Source of the DNA: JAVBLG01 sp031553655
GTDB taxonomy: Bacteria; Desulfobacterota; Desulfovibrionia; Desulfovibrionales; Desulfovibrionaceae
Direction: 5' to 3'
Assembly: GCA_031553655.1 (NCBI GenBank)
Contig: JAVBLG010000044.1
Location: forward strand, 16,785-80,784
Length of the DNA: 64,000 bases
The translations under genes and the position numbers were made by a program. Below are positions 7,227 to 15,452 of the stretch, in pieces (position 1 is the stretch's first letter; each line of letters begins with the position of its first letter). Below the pieces are notes generated by a model. The model saw nothing but the letters and a program-made list of their open reading frames with translations. It ran no database searches and was not told where the DNA came from.

Positions 7227-8197
7227 TACAATATGCGCCTTATGCGCGCGGGCAGGGCAAAGTACATTTTGGCGGCAAGGTCGAACAATCCGCCCGGAAG
7301 CCTGGTAGCCAGGTTGAACAGGCGATATTTGAGCGAGTAATCTTTGTAGGGGGCCAGAACGGATCTGGCCTGGGAATTTTTGCCCTTGCGCCACAGGGCC
7401 ACGGCTTCCTGAAAAGCGGAACGGCGAGTAAGCAGGCTCACCAAATCGGCATATTCAGTTTCGTAGCCGGGATAAATTCTTTTGTGCTTTTCCAGAATAT
7501 AACGGGTTTCTTCGGCGAACTGGCCGAATTTCAGAAAAGTGGTATTGCTGCCGTGTACCCGCCAGCGGGTGAGCGGGGCGTTTACATAGTCCAGTTCCCA
7601 GTTGTGGGCGATGCGATAGAACAGATCCGCTTCCTCACACACGTTCAGGCGTTCGTCGAACCAGTATTCCAGCTTGTCCAGGGCTTCGCGGCGCACCAGG
7701 GCCGAAGACATGGAAATCCATTGGATAATCATCAACTCCTTGAAAACCATGCCTCTTTGCGGCGGGGCGTGTTTAAACAAAAGTCTGCTGCCGCCTTGGG
7801 CACTGAAGACTTCGGTATCGGTGCATACCAAGCCCAGCCGGTTGTTGGAGCTCATAAGCTCCATTTGTTTTTCAAGTTTTTCGGGCAGCCAGATATCATC
7901 GCAGTCCAGAAAGGCGATAAATTCACCTTCGGCTTTGGACAGGGCCAGGTTGCGGGCCGCGCCCAGAGGGATGGTTTTTTCCGCAGTGAAGTGCCTTATT
8001 TTTTTATGACCGAGTTTTACGGAATATTCCTTGACCAGCTCAAGACTGCCGTCGTGGGAGGCATTGTTCCAGAAGATTATTTCCCAATCTTGAAATGTTT
8101 GCGCGCAAACGCTGTCAAGAGCCTCCTTGAGATCTCTGAGGCAGTTGAGGCAGTTCATTATTACGGAAACTGCCGGTTTTGCGGCGGCATCACTCAT
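7226..8197 (-). CDS. Glycosyltransferase family 2
   Basis: Predicted cytoplasmic GT-A enzyme of 323 residues that would transfer a sugar from a nucleotide donor to a glycan or lipid acceptor. The N-terminal Rossmann-like start (VSVIMNCLNCLRDLKEALDSV) and the DxD metal site in FLDCDDIWLP are clear. CEEADLFYRIAHNW matches the usual acceptor/catalytic ED region, and a His-Gly motif (WRVHGSNTT) follows. The C-terminal 100 residues look helical and contain no membrane anchor. The second of two close ATGs is chosen because GGAG is correctly spaced before it. It follows the GtrB-like gene by about 130 bases. The sugar specificity cannot be inferred. Confidence 0.87.
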   Translation of the reverse strand: MSDAAAKPAVSVIMNCLNCLRDLKEALDSVCAQTFQDWEIIFWNNASHDGSLELVKEYSVKLGHKKIRHFTAEKTIPLGAARNLALSKAEGEFIAFLDCDDIWLPEKLEKQMELMSSNNRLGLVCTDTEVFSAQGGSRLLFKHAPPQRGMVFKELMIIQWISMSSALVRREALDKLEYWFDERLNVCEEADLFYRIAHNWELDYVNAPLTRWRVHGSNTTFLKFGQFAEETRYILEKHKRIYPGYETEYADLVSLLTRRSAFQEAVALWRKGKNSQARSVLAPYKDYSLKYRLFNLATRLPGGLFDLAAKMYFALPARIRRIL

Positions 8198-8324
8198 CGT
8201 TTTCTCCATATTTACTTCAGGGATGTTTACATTATGCGTATTTGCCGACTTGTTTCAGACAGTGTGGTCATGAGACGATTTTTTGACACAGCCGGGTGCG
8301 AAAAATCGCTTGTGCCCACACCGG

Positions 8325-9281
8325 CTAAAGAATTTTCTCTATAATATAACGAGGACGGTGCTTTACTTCCAGAAACACTTTGGCCAGATATTCACCGATA
8401 ACCCCTATGCACAGCAACTGGGCGGAGCTCATGAACAAAATTACAATGATCAGCGATGTCCAGCCGGTGATGACTTCGCCGCTGAGATAGTCGAAAAAGG
8501 CCTTCATACCCACAAGCACAGCAACGGCAAAGGCCGCCATACTCAAAAGCACGGCCAGACGCAAGGGCGCGGCGCTGAAAGAAGTGATGCCGTTCCAGGC
8601 AAAGGACAACAGTTTGCGCAGCGGGTATTTGGTTTCCCCGGCCTGTCGGGCATGGCGTTTGTATTTGACAACGGCGGTTTTAAATCCCATGGAAGGGAAT
8701 ATACCGCGTAAAAACACGCTGGTTTCGCCAAAATCGCGCAGGGCCCGCAACGCCGTACCCGACACCAGGCGATAGTCGGCATGGTCAAAAACCATGTTTA
8801 CTCCCAGCAGATTTTTCATAACTTTATAAAAATATTGAGCTGTATGCTTTTTAAAAACGGAATCCGTGCCTCGGTCATTGCGCGCCCCATATACTATTTC
8901 ACAGCCTTCCTTGAATTTGGCCAGCATTTCGGGAATTATGATCGGGTCGTCCTGAAGGTCGGCGTCGAGGCTGATTATGCAGTCAACCTCAAGAGATTCG
9001 GCTGTGGCCATGCCTGCCAGCAGCGCGTTCTGATGACCGGCATTGGCCGCGAATTTCACGCCCCGGCAGAATGGGTCGCGCTCATTGCGCGCCATAATTT
9101 TGCTCCAGGTGCCGTCTTTGCTGCCGTCATCCACGTAAAGGGCAAAGCTGGCCTCGTCCACAATGCCTTCGGCCTTGAGACGCGCCAACAGATCGCCCAA
9201 AACGTCCTGAGTGCGTTCAATGGCCTCTTCCTCGTAGTAGCAGGGAATCACCAGGGCCAGAAGTGGAGTTTCTCGGCTCAT
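8325..9281 (-). CDS. GtrB/ArnC-like polyprenyl-phosphate glycosyltransferase
   Basis: A 318-residue GT2 enzyme of the DPM1/GtrB/ArnC group, which loads a sugar onto undecaprenyl phosphate at the inner face of the membrane. Seen: N-terminal VIPCYYEEEAIE, DDGSKDGT, the catalytic LDADLQDDP motif and the RNDRGTDSVFKK loop. Two C-terminal transmembrane helices (about residues 240-262 and 275-300) are the hallmark separating this group from soluble GT2 enzymes. Its ATG overlaps the DegT aminotransferase stop (ATGA), so the two are co-translated. The pair resembles arnB-arnC logic, an amino-sugar made and then placed on a lipid carrier, but the exact sugar is an inference. Confidence 0.88.
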   Translation of the reverse strand: MSRETPLLALVIPCYYEEEAIERTQDVLGDLLARLKAEGIVDEASFALYVDDGSKDGTWSKIMARNERDPFCRGVKFAANAGHQNALLAGMATAESLEVDCIISLDADLQDDPIIIPEMLAKFKEGCEIVYGARNDRGTDSVFKKHTAQYFYKVMKNLLGVNMVFDHADYRLVSGTALRALRDFGETSVFLRGIFPSMGFKTAVVKYKRHARQAGETKYPLRKLLSFAWNGITSFSAAPLRLAVLLSMAAFAVAVLVGMKAFFDYLSGEVITGWTSLIIVILFMSSAQLLCIGVIGEYLAKVFLEVKHRPRYIIEKIL

Positions 9282-10411
9282 GCAAAGCTCCGGACAATTT
9301 TCAGCAATTTGGCGCAGATGAAGTTCGCATCTGCTTCACTTATTTCGGGATGCAGGGGTAGAGTGATATTTTGGGCATAGACGCGCTCGGTAACCGGCAA
9401 AGAAAGGGAGCCTCCTCCGTAAAAAGTAAGAAGATGATTGGGCTTGTAGTGCACGCCGGTGGGGATGCCCGCAGCATCAAGGCCTTCAACAACTTCTTTT
9501 TTGCGTCCACTTGTGATTAAAATCGGGAAAATGTGCGGAATCACATGGTCGTTTGGGTCGGTCCGGAAAAGTTTTATACCGTCCACCCCGGAGAGCTTTT
9601 GCCGGTAAAGCTCGGCCAGCTTCAGGCGGGCGGGGCCGAATTCTTCAGGCAGCCTTTTAAGTTGTACTCGGCCGATGGCAGCCATGATATTGCTCATGTG
9701 ATAGCGGTAGCCCTGGCGGGTTACATCAAAATCCCAACTTCTGGCCCCGGCATAGCGTTTTTCGGTATCGTTGCGCACCGAAAGCAGGCGGGCGTCCTTG
9801 CAGATTTGAGCGGCGGCCTCGTCGTGGGCCACTATGCATCCGCCCTCGCCGCAGGTGATGTTTTTTATTCCGTCAAAGCTGAAGCAGACCATGTCGCCAA
9901 AGGAACCAATCATTTTGCCGTTGTGGCGGCAGCCAAAGGCATGGGCCGCGTCTTCAATTACCCGCAAATTATGTTCGCGGGCAAAGGTATAAACCTCGTC
10001 GAGCTTCCAGGGGTTGCTGGCATAATGCACAGGCATGATCGCCCTGGTTTTGGGGCCGATGCGCTTTGCGGCGTCGGACATATCAATGGTGCAGGTTTCT
10101 TCCAGAATATCGCAGGCTACGGGAACGCATCCGGCGGCGGAAATGGCCTGGAAGGAGGCCAGAAAGGTCAGTGAGGGCACAAGCACCTCATCAGCGGGAG
10201 AGCATACCGCCTGCACAGCCAGGTGCACGGCGGCCGTGCCGGTGTTTACGCTGATCACTCGGCCTGGGTCCACCCCCAGAAAAGCGGCCACTTCCTGCTC
10301 GAACAGCCTGACCTCATTGCCCATGCCCAGATAGCCGTCTTCCAGTATTACCCTGGCCACGGCTTCGGCTTCGGCCTTGCCTACTATCGACTTTGAGAGA
10401 CGCAAGCCCAT
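9278..10411 (-). CDS. DegT/DnrJ/EryC1/StrS-family sugar aminotransferase
   Basis: A PLP-dependent enzyme that transaminates a keto-sugar nucleotide, giving an amino-sugar for LPS, glycan or glycoprotein modification. Using the internal ATG (MGLRLSKS) it has 377 residues. The fold markers are NTGTAAVHLAV, VPSLTFLASFQAI, the PLP-contacting Asp in EDAAHAFGCRHNG (about D154) and the Schiff-base lysine in SFDGIKNITCGEGG (about K183). The upstream in-frame codon is TTG without a good ribosome site, so the ATG is preferred. It shares ATGA with the GtrB-like gene. The upstream region contains an inverted-repeat element rather than another gene. Confidence 0.9.
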   Translation of the reverse strand: MGLRLSKSIVGKAEAEAVARVILEDGYLGMGNEVRLFEQEVAAFLGVDPGRVISVNTGTAAVHLAVQAVCSPADEVLVPSLTFLASFQAISAAGCVPVACDILEETCTIDMSDAAKRIGPKTRAIMPVHYASNPWKLDEVYTFAREHNLRVIEDAAHAFGCRHNGKMIGSFGDMVCFSFDGIKNITCGEGGCIVAHDEAAAQICKDARLLSVRNDTEKRYAGARSWDFDVTRQGYRYHMSNIMAAIGRVQLKRLPEEFGPARLKLAELYRQKLSGVDGIKLFRTDPNDHVIPHIFPILITSGRKKEVVEGLDAAGIPTGVHYKPNHLLTFYGGGSLSLPVTERVYAQNITLPLHPEISEADANFICAKLLKIVRSFA

Positions 10412-10471
10412 TTTGCAATATCCGTTTTTTACAGTTATATTGTCGAGTATCAAAATTCGGAAAGTTTTATT

Positions 10472-10556
10472 CTCTGTCGAGGTGAAAAGCTTTTTCGTGA
10501 AATTAGCGTACTTTGGTACTCAATTTGAACAAAAAAGCTTTTCAACGAAGACAGAG
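10472..10556. repeat. Intergenic imperfect palindrome (element A)
   Basis: Outer arms CTCTGTC/GACAGAG (10472-10478 and 10550-10556) enclose AAAAGCTTTTT-type inner arms. The central part (about 10508-10547, with ACTCAATTTGAACAAAAAAG) is shared with the element at 35217-35259. It lies between the cyclophilin and aminotransferase genes. Confidence 0.7.
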
Positions 10557-10577
10557 GGCGAAAGCTCCCGGTTTTTA

Positions 10578-11084
10578 TCAAAATCTTGAAGTGCCGGTAA
10601 TGACTATGGAATCAACCGGCACATCATCGTACATGCCATTGGATTTAGTTTTGGCCGAGCCGATTTTATCCACCACGTCCATACCCTCCACCACTTTGCC
10701 GAACACGCAATAGCCATAGCCCGATTCATCGGCCGAGGTGAAGTTTAGGAAATCATTATCCACCAGGTTGATGAAAAACTGGCTGGAGGCACTGTGCGGC
10801 TCGCGAGTACGGGCCATGGCCAAGGTACCGCGATCGTTTTTCAGGCCGTTACCGGCTTCGTTTTGAATGGGCGGTAGCCCCGATTTTTCATTCATACGTA
10901 CGCCGAGCCCCCCGCCTTGAATCATAAATCCCTTGATCACCCGGTGAAAAATGGTGTTGGCATAAAAACCGTCGTCCACATAGGTAAGAAAGTTGGCCAC
11001 GGTTTTGGGCGCTTTGTCGGCGTAAAGCTCCACAAGGATGTCTCCGGAGCTGGTTTCGATGAGAACCTGGGTATTTTCGGACAT
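10578..11084 (-). CDS. Cyclophilin-type peptidyl-prolyl cis-trans isomerase
   Basis: Speeds proline isomerisation during protein folding. The 168-residue protein has no signal peptide and is probably cytoplasmic, like PpiB. The active-site block FHRVIKGFMIQGGG contains the catalytic Arg48 with Phe53 and Gln56, in the spacing of E. coli PpiB (R43, F48, Q51). ASSQFFINLVDNDFLN and YCVFGKVVEGMDVVDKI are the other family motifs. It differs from human-type cyclophilins in lacking the cyclosporin-binding Trp, as bacterial forms often do. It is transcribed divergently from the nitroreductase across about 165 bases and is followed by palindromic element A. Confidence 0.93.
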   Translation of the reverse strand: MSENTQVLIETSSGDILVELYADKAPKTVANFLTYVDDGFYANTIFHRVIKGFMIQGGGLGVRMNEKSGLPPIQNEAGNGLKNDRGTLAMARTREPHSASSQFFINLVDNDFLNFTSADESGYGYCVFGKVVEGMDVVDKIGSAKTKSNGMYDDVPVDSIVITGTSRF

Positions 11085-11249
11085 TAATCTTCCCCTCTGT
11101 TTTTATTTTACCCCGCAAGGGCGCGCTGCCCGGCGCGGCGAAGGGCGCTATTTTAAACCAAGCCGTAATTAAAGACAATACGCTCTTGCGAACCTCGCCG
11201 TGCGGCGTTATTTTACGTTTTAACATTATCAAGAACAGGAGGCAGGAAA

Positions 11250-11780
11250 ATGGAATTTATGGATTTGGCCTTGCGACGCCAGAGCTGCCGCAAGTTTGCG
11301 GACAAGCCCGTTGAACATGAAAAACTCGCGCGTTGCGTGGATGCCGCGCGTCAGACTCCTTCGGCCTGCAACTCTCAGCCCTGGAGTTTTGTGGTGGTTG
11401 AAACTCCGGCCGTTGTGGCCGAAGTGGCCAAGTGCGCCCAGCAATTGGGCATAAACGGCTTTCTCTCCGAAGCCAAAGCCTTTGTGGTGGTTTGTGAAGA
11501 ACATGCTGTGCTTATGCCGCAGCTTCGGGCCTTTCTTGACAGCCGGTATTTTGCCAAGGGCGATCTTGGCGCGGCCGTTTACGCGATTTGCCTTGAAGCC
11601 GAAAGTCAAGGTCTGGGCACCTGCATAATCGGTCTCTATGATCGGGAAAAAATGTGCCAGCTGCTTGATCTGCCCAAAGACAAACTCTTTGCCGGGCTTG
11701 TCGCCGTGGGTTACCCGGCCAGCGATAAGGTGCGCACTAAAGCTCGTAAATCTTTGGAAGAAGTCGTAAAGTTTGTGTAG
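11250..11780 (+). CDS. Nitroreductase-family FMN oxidoreductase
   Basis: Small (176-residue) FMN-dependent oxidoreductase of the nitroreductase fold, which reduces nitro compounds, quinones or flavins with NAD(P)H. Seen: the N-terminal RRQSCRKFADKPV motif that binds FMN phosphate, then ARQTPSACNSQPWSFVVV, the C-terminal GLGTCIIGLYD and the final VAVGYP motif. Its short length matches the one-domain subgroup common in anaerobes. A strong AGGAGG site lies about 8 bases before the ATG. It is the only plus-strand gene in the first 20 kb, so it has its own promoter in the divergent gap. The natural substrate is unknown. Confidence 0.9.
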   Translation: MEFMDLALRRQSCRKFADKPVEHEKLARCVDAARQTPSACNSQPWSFVVVETPAVVAEVAKCAQQLGINGFLSEAKAFVVVCEEHAVLMPQLRAFLDSRYFAKGDLGAAVYAICLEAESQGLGTCIIGLYDREKMCQLLDLPKDKLFAGLVAVGYPASDKVRTKARKSLEEVVKFV

Positions 11781-11884
11781 TTCCAAGTTTTGATCAAAAC
11801 TGTTCCACCAGTAATTGTGCCACAAAGCTTCAGAGTTGATCATTCCCGATTTCCGGCAGCTTGGCAAAAGTTCGGGTAGTGAGA

Positions 11885-11991
11885 CAGTTTGGCGTCAGAC
11901 GAGGAAGGCAAATTTTCCGCGAGGGGAGCGCACTTTTCTCGTACGTGACCCGAGCGGAAAATGCCGCCTGACGAAGTATCACGCCAAACTG
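11885..11991. repeat. Imperfect long palindrome with TGACGAAGTAT border (element B)
   Basis: CAGTTTGGCGT at 11885 pairs with the complementary end near 11981-11991. The inner TTTTCCGC/GCGGAAAA arms also pair. Left border CGAGGAAGGC (11900) and right border TGACGAAGTATCACGCC (11969) recur, with variation, at 41579-41658 and 60249-60280. It lies between the convergent nitroreductase and Nramp genes and could act as a bidirectional terminator. Confidence 0.72.
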
Positions 11992-12000
11992 GCCACTGTC

Positions 12001-13275
12001 CTAAATAACAGCGCTTACCAGCAGCATAACGTTTAACACTCCCACGATGACGCACAGCCCGATCAGCACCGCTTTGGTAGAAGACGGGTTCGCGTATTTG
12101 CCCATAACCAAAGGCGAAGATGTCAGATACACTTGGGCCAGCATCGTTATGGGCAATTGCACGGAAAGCAGCATCTGCGAATAGATCAATCCCTGCAATG
12201 GCTCGGTTACAAAGGCTATAGCCGCCAGAGCCAGACCCAAAGAGGAGATAATGCCCAGGCGGGTGTGTCTGTCTTTGATATTATAAGGTTCACCTACAAT
12301 TCCGGCCATGATGCTGCCCCCGGCCATGGCCGAAGTCACGCTGGAAGTGAAACCAGCCATAAGCAGGGCCACGGCAAAAATATTGGCCGCGTTTTCGCCC
12401 AGAAGCGGAACAAGCAGATCTTTGGCTTGTTCCAATTCCGTAACCTCTGTTCCGCAATTGAAAAAAGCCACCGCCGCCAGCAGAATCATGGCGCTGTTGA
12501 TGGCCCATCCCACCATCATTGAAAGCAGCGTGTCCATGAATTCATATTTCAATTCTTTCTGAATTATTTTTTCATCCTGCAAATTCCATTGCCGGCTCTG
12601 AATGATTTCGGAATGCAGAAAAAGATTGTGGGGCATAACCACCGCCCCCAGCACGCTCATGATCACCACCATGGAACCGGCCGGAAATCGCGGCAGAACC
12701 CAGCTTACGGCCGCTTCCTTCCAGTCGGGAGAAATCAGGGTCATTTCATAAAGAAATGACAGGCCAATAAGCGAAACAAAGGCGATAATCCAGCGCTCCA
12801 CCTTCTTATAAGAATGGCTGAGCAGCAAAATCAGCACCAGAGCGGCGGTGAGGCTGGCCCCCACCATAAGCGGAATGCCGAAAAGCATGCGCAAGGCCAC
12901 AGCCGCGCCCAGAAGCTCGGCCATGGATGTAGCCGCCGAAGCCCCCACAGCTGAAAGCAACGCGGGCAGGGCCAGCCCGCGCGGCAGATATTTCATTATG
13001 GCTTCAGACAGGCACAGACCGGTAACAATGCCCAGATGTGCGGCATTATGCTGCAACACTATAAGCATAAGCGTGGCCAGCGACACCATCCACAGCAAAG
13101 TATAGCCGTATTCCGCGCCGGCGGCCAGATTGGCCCCCCAGTTGCCGGGATCAATAAAGCCTACCGTAATCAGCAGTCCAGGGCCGAGATATTTCAATAT
13201 TTCCAGCCCGGCATGGTTTGGAGCATGGGCGCGCCAGGCATGGGGCGAAAAGATTTTGGTTATTTTTTTGAGCAT
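12001..13275 (-). CDS. Nramp-family divalent metal (Mn2+/Fe2+) transporter
   Basis: Proton-coupled importer of Mn2+ and Fe2+ in the inner membrane, 424 residues with about 11 helices. The metal-site signatures are intact: TM1 DPGN (D42-N45 in GFIDPGNWGAN) and TM6 AVVMPHN (A211, M214, H216 region). The Asp, Asn and Met are the classic coordinating residues and argue for manganese/iron rather than the Mg-type relatives. AAGGAT precedes the ATG at good spacing. An R1 hairpin sits only 24 bases upstream, between this gene and hisA, so it should have little read-through from the his genes unless the hairpin is leaky. I saw no recognisable Mn riboswitch in the short leader. Confidence 0.9.
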   Translation of the reverse strand: MLKKITKIFSPHAWRAHAPNHAGLEILKYLGPGLLITVGFIDPGNWGANLAAGAEYGYTLLWMVSLATLMLIVLQHNAAHLGIVTGLCLSEAIMKYLPRGLALPALLSAVGASAATSMAELLGAAVALRMLFGIPLMVGASLTAALVLILLLSHSYKKVERWIIAFVSLIGLSFLYEMTLISPDWKEAAVSWVLPRFPAGSMVVIMSVLGAVVMPHNLFLHSEIIQSRQWNLQDEKIIQKELKYEFMDTLLSMMVGWAINSAMILLAAVAFFNCGTEVTELEQAKDLLVPLLGENAANIFAVALLMAGFTSSVTSAMAGGSIMAGIVGEPYNIKDRHTRLGIISSLGLALAAIAFVTEPLQGLIYSQMLLSVQLPITMLAQVYLTSSPLVMGKYANPSSTKAVLIGLCVIVGVLNVMLLVSAVI

Positions 13276-13299
13276 GGCGTTTTATCCTTGGCAGCATTT

Positions 13300-13372
13300 G
13301 GGGGAAGGAAAGAACTTTTTGGAAAAAAGTTCTTTCCTTCCCCCAAACCCCCATCCTTTTTCAAAAAATTTT
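13300..13372 (+). repeat. Dispersed hairpin repeat R1, copy 2
   Basis: Perfect 21-bp arms (13300-13320 and 13324-13344) with a GGA loop and T/A runs at the apex. The conserved tail ACCCCCATCC then TCAAAAAATTTT follows. It lies between hisA and the Nramp gene, both on the opposite strand. Confidence 0.9.
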
Positions 13373-13468
13373 ATCGGGGCTGTGCGTATGGCATCAACTG
13401 TGTTTGAGTATTATATGTAGGTGTTGTATCTGGTTATTTGATTGTCAATAATGCGCTGAAAGCGAGTT

Positions 13469-14212
13469 TTATGCTTGCTTTTTCAATTTGTTTACAAGCT
13501 TCATGGCTTCTGCCAGATCCAAAGTTCCTTCATAAAGCGCGCGCCCGCTGATAACTCCTTCAAGTTTTCCGGAAACGCTTAGCGGAAAAAGTTTTTCCAC
13601 ATCTTCAAGGCTGGCCACGCCTCCAGCCGCTATTACCGGGGCCGAAGACATGGCGCACAGGTGAGCAAGAGCGGCCGCGTTGACCCCACTTTGCATTCCG
13701 TCGCGCTCAATGTCCGTATAAATGACAAAAGCCGCCCCGGCCGTAAGCAGGCCGGGCAAAACTTCGTCAACAGTCTTGTTGCCGTCGCCCACCCAACCCC
13801 TGGTTTTGAGCCTGCCATTTTCCGCGTCAAGCGAAACGCCTACTCTCCCGGGAAATTCTCGGCATAGGGCCGCGAAATTATCCGGCTCTTCCAAGGCCAT
13901 GGTGCCGATAATCAGACGCCGTACCCCGGCTTTGATATAGGCGCGGGCTGTGGAAAGATCCCTTATGCCGCCCCCGAGCTGCACCGGTATTTTAAGCGCG
14001 GAGCAAATTTCTTCAATAATACCACGATTTTTTGGCTCGCCGTCAAAAGCTCCGTCAAGATCTATAAGATGCAGCCATTCGGCCCCGGCCTTCTGCCAGG
14101 ACAGGGCCGCATCGACCGGAGTGTCTGAAAAAATAGTCTCGGCGTCGGCGCGGCCTTGTTTCAGGCGCACGGCGCGGCCGTTCTTGAGGTCAACTGCTGG
14201 AAAAATAATCAC
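13469..14212 (-). CDS. hisA: Phosphoribosylformimino-5-aminoimidazole carboxamide ribotide isomerase
   Basis: Fourth step of histidine synthesis: the Amadori-type isomerisation of ProFAR to PRFAR. The 247-residue TIM barrel begins MIIFPAVDLKNGRAVRL with the general base Asp8. It contains LIDLDGAFDG, the phosphate loops QLGGGIRD and IIGTMA, the second catalytic Asp in VIYTDIERDGM, and the C-terminal AAGGVAS and GVISGRALYEG. Length and motifs are standard. Its ATG overlaps the stop of the preceding lipoprotein gene (ATGA), placing it last in the tatB-tatC-hisB-lipoprotein-hisA operon. An R1 hairpin follows about 125 bases downstream. Confidence 0.96.
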   Translation of the reverse strand: MIIFPAVDLKNGRAVRLKQGRADAETIFSDTPVDAALSWQKAGAEWLHLIDLDGAFDGEPKNRGIIEEICSALKIPVQLGGGIRDLSTARAYIKAGVRRLIIGTMALEEPDNFAALCREFPGRVGVSLDAENGRLKTRGWVGDGNKTVDEVLPGLLTAGAAFVIYTDIERDGMQSGVNAAALAHLCAMSSAPVIAAGGVASLEDVEKLFPLSVSGKLEGVISGRALYEGTLDLAEAMKLVNKLKKQA

Positions 14213-14871
14213 AGTCCTAAATCCTTGATGGCTTTTTCAATGGCTTCATTAACAAGCTGCTCGGCCGTAACCCAGCGTCCCTTACGCTTTAAAAAATCAC
14301 CCACTGTCAGCAGGTTGTCCACAAGGCCGACCTGCTCCACGTCGTATACCGACTGGCGCACTATGCGCTTGGTGTGCAGATCTATAATGTAGAATTCCGC
14401 CCGCACATAAGCCGCGTTGGTCACCCCGGCCTCGGAACCGGATCTCTGCCGCCAGTTGATGATTTGTGGCACCAGAAGCAGGTCTTCCTTGTTTTCGGCT
14501 CTGGCGTAACTTACCCAGGCCGACAGGCCCATGGGGCTGCCGCTGTCCATGTATTCCCTGTCGCCGTACTTCTTCATGGCCGGAATATGGTCGTAAAGGC
14601 GTTTAGTTTTTGTTTCCAGAGTTTGGCGCAATTTTGAGTCGAACTGGGCCAGCAGGTCAGCCGGAACATGTCCCTGCTTGTCGGGGAGCTGACCGGTGAT
14701 TAATTCCATTGTGGATGTAGGCTGGTTGAACCCGGCCACAACTATTTTGAGATCATAAGGCAAAAGGTTGGGAAACTCTTGCTGCGAAGAACGTTTTTGA
14801 CAGGCGATCAGAAGAAGGGCAAGCGTGGACGCCAGAAAAAAAATTATGGTTATTCTGCCTGCTGACATCAA
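14209..14871 (-). CDS. Lipoprotein of unknown function in the hisB-hisA operon
   Basis: A 220-residue predicted lipoprotein: charged start, hydrophobic stretch and lipobox LIAC with the lipidated cysteine at residue 24, then a mature domain. The mature part mixes strands and helices (for example DLKIVVAGFNQPTS, DLLLVPQIINWRQRSG and AAYVRAEFYIIDLHTKRIV), somewhat like the small alpha/beta domains of other outer-membrane lipoproteins. No catalytic motif was recognised. Four-base overlaps with hisB on one side and hisA on the other show strict co-translation. A lipoprotein between two histidine enzymes has no obvious metabolic logic and may simply be expressed with the Tat genes. Confidence 0.8.
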   Translation of the reverse strand: MMSAGRITIIFFLASTLALLLIACQKRSSQQEFPNLLPYDLKIVVAGFNQPTSTMELITGQLPDKQGHVPADLLAQFDSKLRQTLETKTKRLYDHIPAMKKYGDREYMDSGSPMGLSAWVSYARAENKEDLLLVPQIINWRQRSGSEAGVTNAAYVRAEFYIIDLHTKRIVRQSVYDVEQVGLVDNLLTVGDFLKRKGRWVTAEQLVNEAIEKAIKDLGL

Positions 14872-15452
14872 TCAAGCCTTCCTTTGGTGCTCCGCACCCT
14901 GTTTCCGTTTATCGCTATAGCTGCGGCCAAAGCCAGCCCCAAGCCTTTGGCCGCTGATTCCAACAAATGATGACCATTTTTCCCATAGTGGAAGATTATA
15001 TGCAAGTTTATTCTGGCCGATGAGGCAAAAGCTTTATAAAATTCGCGCCATAAATCGCGTTCTTCTCCGGCCATGACCGGCGGAAGAATGTCTCCTCCGC
15101 GCCATTCCAGCCAAGGACGCCCGGAGATGTCCAGGGTCACCTCGGCCAGAGCTTCGTCCATGGGCACACGGCCGTGACCGACCCTGGCTATGCCTGCTCT
15201 GTCGCCTAAGGCTGATAGAAAGGCCTGCCCAAAAAGCAAGCCCACATCTTCGGCGGAGTGGTGAGCGTCGATATGCGTATCGCCCCTGCATTCCAGATCC
15301 AGATCAAAGCCCGCCCAGAAGGCGGTGAGCGTGAGCATGTGATCCAACAGGCCAAAACCGGTGGCAACCCTGGTGCGTCCCTCGCCGTCGAGGGCCAGGC
15401 TTATGCTTATGGCTGTTTCGCTGCTTTCGCGTTTAAGGCTGATCGAGCGCAT
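14868..15452 (-). CDS. hisB: Imidazoleglycerol-phosphate dehydratase
   Basis: Converts imidazoleglycerol phosphate to imidazoleacetol phosphate in histidine synthesis. The 194-residue monofunctional enzyme has the repeated metal-binding motifs DAHHSAEDVG and GHHLLESAAKGLG, plus GFGLLDHML at the front of the fold. RVPMDEALAEV contains the usual active-site acid region. There is no fused phosphatase domain, unlike enterobacterial HisB. Its ATG overlaps the tatC stop (TAATG) and its stop overlaps the lipoprotein start (ATGA), so it is embedded in a tightly packed operon. Confidence 0.96.
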   Translation of the reverse strand: MRSISLKRESSETAISISLALDGEGRTRVATGFGLLDHMLTLTAFWAGFDLDLECRGDTHIDAHHSAEDVGLLFGQAFLSALGDRAGIARVGHGRVPMDEALAEVTLDISGRPWLEWRGGDILPPVMAGEERDLWREFYKAFASSARINLHIIFHYGKNGHHLLESAAKGLGLALAAAIAINGNRVRSTKGRLD

